Source: Actinomycetales bacterium (GTDB lineage: Bacteria; Actinomycetota; Actinomycetes; Actinomycetales; Actinomycetaceae). From it: a DNA stretch of 9,713 nucleotides. How positions within the stretch are numbered: the stretch's first letter is position 1; each line of letters starts with the position of its first letter. Shown one piece after another: positions 6,401 through 9,713 of the stretch. Below the pieces are notes generated by a model. The model was not told the origin of the DNA and made no database searches. It saw only the letters and a program-made list of their open reading frames with translations. A program made the position numbers and the translations under genes. The stretch covers positions 1 to 9,713 of the forward strand of contig JALHDK010000083.1 in assembly GCA_022838965.1 (NCBI GenBank). The letters are read 5' to 3'.

Positions 6401-9021
6401 TGCTGGACAAACCCATGACCCTGTTCGCCGTGAACGGAGCGGCACACACAGTGATTGAAGGACGGCGGCATCCCGGCACGACCAACGGAACCGCGGCCGT
6501 CCGGTGCGCCTGGCTGGGTAACGGCGCCGCGCTGGATGGCTTCACCCTGCGTCGCGGCGCCACCTTGGCGCTCGGGGACACCAACCACTTGCAGTGCGGC
6601 GGCGGCATCTGGTGCGCTTCCACCAATGTCTGGATCACCGATTGTGTGATTGAGGATAACGCCGCGGCGTCACAGGGGGGTGGCGTGTGGCGCGGCACAC
6701 TGACCCATACCGTGCTACGTGGCAATCAGGTCCCACAGGAGGGCGGCGGGGCGGTTTCCAGTGTCTTGCAAGATTGCCACCTCGAACACAACACCGCAGG
6801 GTCCGGCGGCGGGGCGGCTTACGCGATCCTCACTGATTGTGTGCTGAACCAAAACACGAGCAGCGCGCACGGCGGTGGCGGCGGCGCTCTGGCCTCCACC
6901 TTGGATCGCTGCGTGCTGACCTATAATGATGCCACGCACGGGGCGGGCGCGTCTGAAAGCACTCTCACCCGATGCCTGTTGCGCGGCAACCGGGCCAACC
7001 ACGGAGCGGGCGCGTTTCGCGGCACACTGCATCAATGCCGGCTTGAGGACAACCGGGCGTCAGATACCGGCGGCGGCGCTTCGAGCGCCACGCTGGTCAG
7101 TTGTGCTTTGGTCGGGAATCGCGGCGCGCGCGGCGGCGGGGCGTGGCGCGGCACCATGACCAACTGCACCTTGGTTGACTGCCACGGCGGCGGCGCCCAA
7201 GCCGCCACGCTTTACAACTGCATCCTGTGGGACAACGCCGGTTACGATTACTGGATGGACTGCGCCTTACATTACTCCTGCGCCCGCCCCCGGGCTGCGG
7301 GAGAGGGTAACACGGACGCGGATCCCCAATTACTGCCGGATCGCATTCATCTCGCCAGCACCTCCCCCTGCCGGAACGCCGGCGCTTCCGCCTACCGCGT
7401 CGAAACGGACATTGACGGGCAGACGTGGGACGCCCCGCCCTCGCAAGGATGTGATGAATGGCATCCCGAGCCGGTGACCTTATCGCCGCCCGCATGGCAA
7501 CCCCGGTCCGGGGCCTCGCCCGGGCTGGTCTGGACGACCCCGGCAGTGGGTCAGCCGCCGTTTGAATTCCAGTGGCTCCGGGAGGGCGCGCCTCTGGCCG
7601 CCTCGCCGCGCCACATCGGCGAACGCAGCGCGACCATGACGATTCAGCCCTTGATGCCGGACGACGCCGGCCGTTATCAGGTCGTCATCAGCAATGCCTT
7701 TGGCGCGATCACCAGCGCCGTGACCCGCCTCGCCATTCACTGCGTGGATGCCGCGGCGACCGGGGCGGTGCCGCCCTATACCAATTGGGCCACGGCGGCG
7801 ACGTCATTGCAGGATGCGGTGGATGCCGCCGCTTCCGGCGCGTTGGTGCTGGCCGCCAACGGGGTGTACGCCCGCGGCGGCCGGGTGGTGGCCGGCGATT
7901 TAACCAACCGCGTTGCGTTGATCCGACCAGTGACCTTGTGGGGCATCGGCGGGCCGGAGCAAACCATCATTGAGGGCGCTTGGGACCCCGTCACCACGAA
8001 TGGGCCCGGGGCGATCCGGACCGTTTCGCTCGCCAGCGGCGCGGGATTGCGGGGATTCACCGTGCGCGGCGGCGCCACCCGGAATACGGGCAGTACGATT
8101 TTGGAAAAGTCAGGCGGCGGGGTCTGGTGCGAATCCCCCCTCGCCTCGGTTTCCCACTGTATCATCCGGGACAACCGGGCGGCGGCGGCTCCCTCCCGGT
8201 CCGGCGAGCTCTATCAATGCACCACTCTGCACAACACGGCGGCGCGCGGCGGCGGCGCCTACGCGGCCACGCATTACAATTGCATCCTCTGGGCCAACAC
8301 GGCTCCGCTGCACCCCAACTACGATGCGGCCAAAGTCTACACCTCCTGCACCACACCCGCGACCTTGAGCTACGGGAGCTTCGCCGCCGATCCGCAACTG
8401 GTGGATGCCTGCCATCCCGCCGTCACTTCCCCGTGCTGCGGCGCGGGGCGCGCGTCGTTCATGACCGATCAGGACTTGGATGCGGAAGCGTGGCAAAATC
8501 CGCCCTCTGTGGGATGCACGGAAATTTCGGAAAGCGCGGCCACCGGTCCGCTGACGGTGGCGCTCGAAGCCGGTCCCCTCGCCGTGATGGTCAACCGCGA
8601 ACTGCCGCTGGCGGGGACGGTTACGGGCCGCGCCGCCCGGCTCGAATGGGATTTTGGCGATGGCTGCGTCACCAATACCAGCTATTTCACGGCCCACCGT
8701 TGGGCCGGCCCGGGCGACTATCCGGTGACGTTGACCGCCTACAACCTCGATCATCCCGCGGGCGTGTCCGCGCAACTGTGGGTGCAGGTGTCCCTTCCTC
8801 CGCAACCCCGGGTTTCAGTGGGCCGGCCAACGGGCAATCGGCTGCAACTGCAATTTCCCAGCCAAGCCGGGATCTTTTACACGATCGAATACACCGCCGA
8901 TCTGACGCCACCGGTGGTTTGGGAGACTTGGACCACCCTGACCGGCAACGGGGAGGTCCTGCAAATTGACGATTTCACCACCTCCGCTGAGACGCGGTTT
9001 TATCGGGTGCGCGTGGAATAA
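6373..9021 (+). CDS. Secreted right-handed beta-helix / choice-of-anchor Q protein with Ig-like and PKD domains, 5'-truncated
   Basis: About 882 residues remain; the N-terminus and any signal peptide are cut off at the junction. The open frame formally reaches back to 5878, but that part is antisense to DUF4242. Order of parts: helix module 1 (6373-7254) with ten stacked coils; an ADPQL...TSPCRNAG...DIDG block (about 7315-7470) typical of choice-of-anchor Q proteins; an Ig-like domain (about 7484-7737: FQWLREG, DDAGRYQVVISNAFG); helix module 2 (about 7741-8310), homologous to module 1 but shorter; a second ADPQL...TSPC block (about 8389-8510); a PKD domain (about 8551-8793: LEWDFGDG, GPGDYPVTLTAYN); and a C-terminal module (about 8806-9021: GIFYTIEYTADL, ETRFYRVRVE). 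The last is common at the ends of verrucomicrobial cell-surface proteins. Likely extracellular or surface-bound, perhaps glycan-binding or glycan-cleaving. No catalytic residues can be assigned. Confidence 0.85.
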   Translation, partial: VVGGLTNRVMLDKPMTLFAVNGAAHTVIEGRRHPGTTNGTAAVRCAWLGNGAALDGFTLRRGATLALGDTNHLQCGGGIWCASTNVWITDCVIEDNAAASQGGGVWRGTLTHTVLRGNQVPQEGGGAVSSVLQDCHLEHNTAGSGGGAAYAILTDCVLNQNTSSAHGGGGGALASTLDRCVLTYNDATHGAGASESTLTRCLLRGNRANHGAGAFRGTLHQCRLEDNRASDTGGGASSATLVSCALVGNRGARGGGAWRGTMTNCTLVDCHGGGAQAATLYNCILWDNAGYDYWMDCALHYSCARPRAAGEGNTDADPQLLPDRIHLASTSPCRNAGASAYRVETDIDGQTWDAPPSQGCDEWHPEPVTLSPPAWQPRSGASPGLVWTTPAVGQPPFEFQWLREGAPLAASPRHIGERSATMTIQPLMPDDAGRYQVVISNAFGAITSAVTRLAIHCVDAAATGAVPPYTNWATAATSLQDAVDAAASGALVLAANGVYARGGRVVAGDLTNRVALIRPVTLWGIGGPEQTIIEGAWDPVTTNGPGAIRTVSLASGAGLRGFTVRGGATRNTGSTILEKSGGGVWCESPLASVSHCIIRDNRAAAAPSRSGELYQCTTLHNTAARGGGAYAATHYNCILWANTAPLHPNYDAAKVYTSCTTPATLSYGSFAADPQLVDACHPAVTSPCCGAGRASFMTDQDLDAEAWQNPPSVGCTEISESAATGPLTVALEAGPLAVMVNRELPLAGTVTGRAARLEWDFGDGCVTNTSYFTAHRWAGPGDYPVTLTAYNLDHPAGVSAQLWVQVSLPPQPRVSVGRPTGNRLQLQFPSQAGIFYTIEYTADLTPPVVWETWTTLTGNGEVLQIDDFTTSAETRFYRVRVE
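6631..7254 (+). repeat. Ten-coil beta-helix repeat, about 21-22 residues per coil
   Basis: Ten consecutive units of 23, 22, 21, 24, 21, 21, 22, 21, 18 and 15 residues with consensus L-x-x-C-x-L-x-x-N-x-x-x-x-GGG/GAG-A-x-x-x-T. Cys occupies the same place in nine of ten coils (absent in coil 2), Asn in nine of ten (Cys in coil 9), and a Gly-rich turn in nine. The code is degenerate at the DNA level, so this is a protein repeat rather than a recent DNA tandem duplication. Confidence 0.85.
7882..8310 (+). repeat. Second copy of the beta-helix module (internal duplication)
   Basis: The segment starting RVVAGDLTNRVALIRPVTL matches the start of module 1 (VVGGLTNRVMLDKPMTL). It continues in parallel through TIIEG/TVIEG, VTTNG/GTTNG, GLRGFTVRGGAT/ALDGFTLRRGAT and GGGVWCES/GGGIWCAS. 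Only about three coils follow (VSHCIIRDN, LYQCTTLHN, HYNCILWAN) against ten in module 1. The two copies are clearly diverged, indicating an old duplication with different coil numbers. Confidence 0.8.
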
Positions 9022-9088
9022 CAAACGCCGACGCAACCGGACCGATGGAGGGGGGTGCGTGAGGTTGCCGGACGCCGTGGATGTTCCG

Positions 9089-9120
9089 CATGTCGCCTAT
9101 CAGTCGCACCCGGCGACATG
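9089..9120. other. Stem-loop in the convergent intergenic region
   Basis: CATGTCGCC (9089-9097) and GGCGACATG (9112-9120) form a perfect 9-bp stem around a 14-base loop. It covers the stop codon of the minus-strand small reading frame (9100-9102) and lies 67 bases past the beta-helix stop. No T-run follows on either strand, so a classical intrinsic terminator is not shown. It could act as a 3' end or processing signal. Confidence 0.4.
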
Positions 9121-9297
9121 GATGAGACCGGCGGCGGTGGCCTCGCTGAGATGGACGCCCAGGGGATCAAGGTTGATCTCCGGGTTAAGCGCCAGCGCGC
9201 GTTGTTTGATGACAGCGACGATGAAACAGGGCGAAACCGCCTTGAGTTCGGGTAGCCCCCGGTTGTAGGGGATAGATTTGAAATTCACTTTCCTCAT
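9100..9297 (-). CDS. Small hypothetical protein, 65 residues
   Basis: I do not recognise this product. It starts MRKVNFKSIPYNRG, has a hydrophobic centre (SPCFIVAVI) and ends GLIHVAGCD; no signal peptide or obvious motif is seen. The ATG at 9297 is the first ATG after an in-frame stop six codons upstream. No strong Shine-Dalgarno sequence precedes it. Codons look coding-like (GC-rich third positions mixed with AAA, AAT and CTT as in the neighbours). It begins 15 bases after the stop of the DUF559 frame on the same strand, so the two could be cotranscribed. A random open frame or a degraded gene remnant remains possible. Confidence 0.45.
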   Translation of the reverse strand: MRKVNFKSIPYNRGLPELKAVSPCFIVAVIKQRALALNPEINLDPLGVHLSEATAAGLIHVAGCD

Positions 9298-9312
9298 GGT
9301 TTTACACGATTT

Positions 9313-9713
9313 TCAGCGCGCGGCCTGACGACAACGACGGTCTTCTTCCTCTCCTCCCGCCTTTCCCGCCCAGCGGACACCCTCTCCTCCATCAGATGGA
9401 GGAGAGGGATGGGGAGAGGAGGATTGTCGCCGGGGCAATGGCTTGGGTTCACCCAAGAACTGTTCCAGCTTCGGCGGCACAAAACGGTGGTTCTGTTCTT
9501 TCCGCATGACCTTCACGCAACCCGTCCGCCGTTGCAGTGCGTGCCAGATTTCGAGCAACACACCTTCCCGGTTCTTGTGCCACTGGTGATTCCAAAAGCG
9601 GACGACCTCGATACCTTGCTCCGCGAGGAATTTCTCCCGCTCCGCGTCCCGGTGGATTCCTTCCGGCAGACCATGCTGGAAGCCGTCCAGTTCCACCGCC
9701 AGTCGCGCCAGCG
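9313..9713 (-). CDS. DUF559 domain protein (restriction-endonuclease-like fold), 5' end outside window
   Basis: The frame is open to the window edge; 132 residues remain. LAVELDGFQHGLPEGIHRDA, EKFLAEQGIEVVRFWNHQW and EGVLLEIWHAL match the DUF559/Vsr-like nuclease core. They include the E-x-D-G-x-x-H element, the D-x-x-R helix and the G-x-x-V-x-RFWN strand; the preceding catalytic strand lies off the window. The GTG at 9696 is inside the core (Val of AVELDG) and is not a real start. The last 35 or so residues, from SSPHPSPPSDGGEG to the stop at 9313, are low-complexity and encoded by the REP-like palindrome region. The natural C-terminus may have been extended by insertion of that element. Such proteins are abundant and scattered in PVC-phylum genomes; their biological role is not established. 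Confidence 0.8.
   Translation of the reverse strand, partial: LARLAVELDGFQHGLPEGIHRDAEREKFLAEQGIEVVRFWNHQWHKNREGVLLEIWHALQRRTGCVKVMRKEQNHRFVPPKLEQFLGEPKPLPRRQSSSPHPSPPSDGGEGVRWAGKAGGEEEDRRCRQAAR
9340..9422. repeat. REP-like palindromic element with perfect 14-bp inverted repeat
   Basis: CCCTCTCCTCCATC (9380-9393) and GATGGAGGAGAGGG (9395-9408) are perfect inverted copies around a single base (A at 9394). Related pyrimidine/purine tracts flank it: CCTCTCCTCCC near 9348-9358 and GGGGAGAGGAGG near 9411-9422. Short C/T-rich palindromes of this look are dispersed in many verrucomicrobial genomes and often read out as SPHPSP...DG peptides at the ends of genes, as here. There is no T-run, so it is not an obvious terminator. 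Confidence 0.65.

Noticed and set aside
6382..6588. N-terminal extension of the DUF4242 frame on the minus strand
   Set aside because: It is antisense to the beta-helix coding sequence and has no DUF4242 similarity; it is open only because the region is GC-rich.
6631..7254. DNA tandem repeat or CRISPR-like array because of the regular 63-66 base period
   Set aside because: The periodicity is at the protein level (beta-helix coils) with divergent DNA, no identical repeats and no unique spacers.
9380..9408. Intrinsic transcription terminator
   Set aside because: The stem is strong, but the centre is a single base and there is no T-run on either side; a REP-like palindrome fits better.

Overview
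The window looks like two unrelated pieces of DNA joined near position 6370-6400. The left part (about 1-6380) is very GC-rich, uses GTG starts and tightly overlapping genes, and carries a mycobacterial-type LigB DNA ligase. It reads as a high-GC actinobacterium. The right part (about 6385-9713) uses more A/T-ending codons and encodes a large right-handed beta-helix protein with Ig-like, PKD and C-terminal modules, a DUF559 nuclease-like protein and a REP-like palindrome. That combination is typical of Verrucomicrobia or related PVC bacteria from environmental samples. Both genes meeting at the join are headless: the minus-strand DUF4242 gene lacks its 5' end, and the plus-strand beta-helix gene lacks its 5' end and signal peptide. 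A chimeric contig or amplification artefact is the simplest explanation. A real rearrangement cannot be excluded from sequence alone.

Left part. A nearly complete ATP-dependent DNA ligase (plus strand, 5' end just off the window) converges on a compact six-gene minus-strand operon. In order of transcription this is: a DUF4242 tandem-domain protein (truncated), an acyl-CoA-dehydrogenase-fold flavin monooxygenase-like protein, an ABC ATPase, a Tat-exported ABC substrate-binding protein, an ABC permease and an NAD(P)H-dependent FMN reductase. Every gene overlaps the next by 4, 25, 8, 4 and 4 bases, so the set is almost certainly translated in a coupled way. The logic is uptake by an SsuABC/TauABC/NrtABC-type transporter followed by a two-component flavin-dependent oxidation, with FMNH2 supplied by the reductase. 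Organosulfur or sulfonate scavenging is the best guess for the substrate, but the sequence does not prove it.

Right part. An 882-residue remnant of a secreted beta-helix protein contains two homologous helix modules separated by an Ig-like domain, then a PKD domain and a C-terminal module common in verrucomicrobial surface proteins. After a short gap with a stem-loop come two minus-strand reading frames: a 65-residue protein of unknown function and, upstream of it, the C-terminal part of a DUF559 protein whose tail is encoded by a perfect 14-bp inverted repeat. There is no stretch over 300 bases without a gene.
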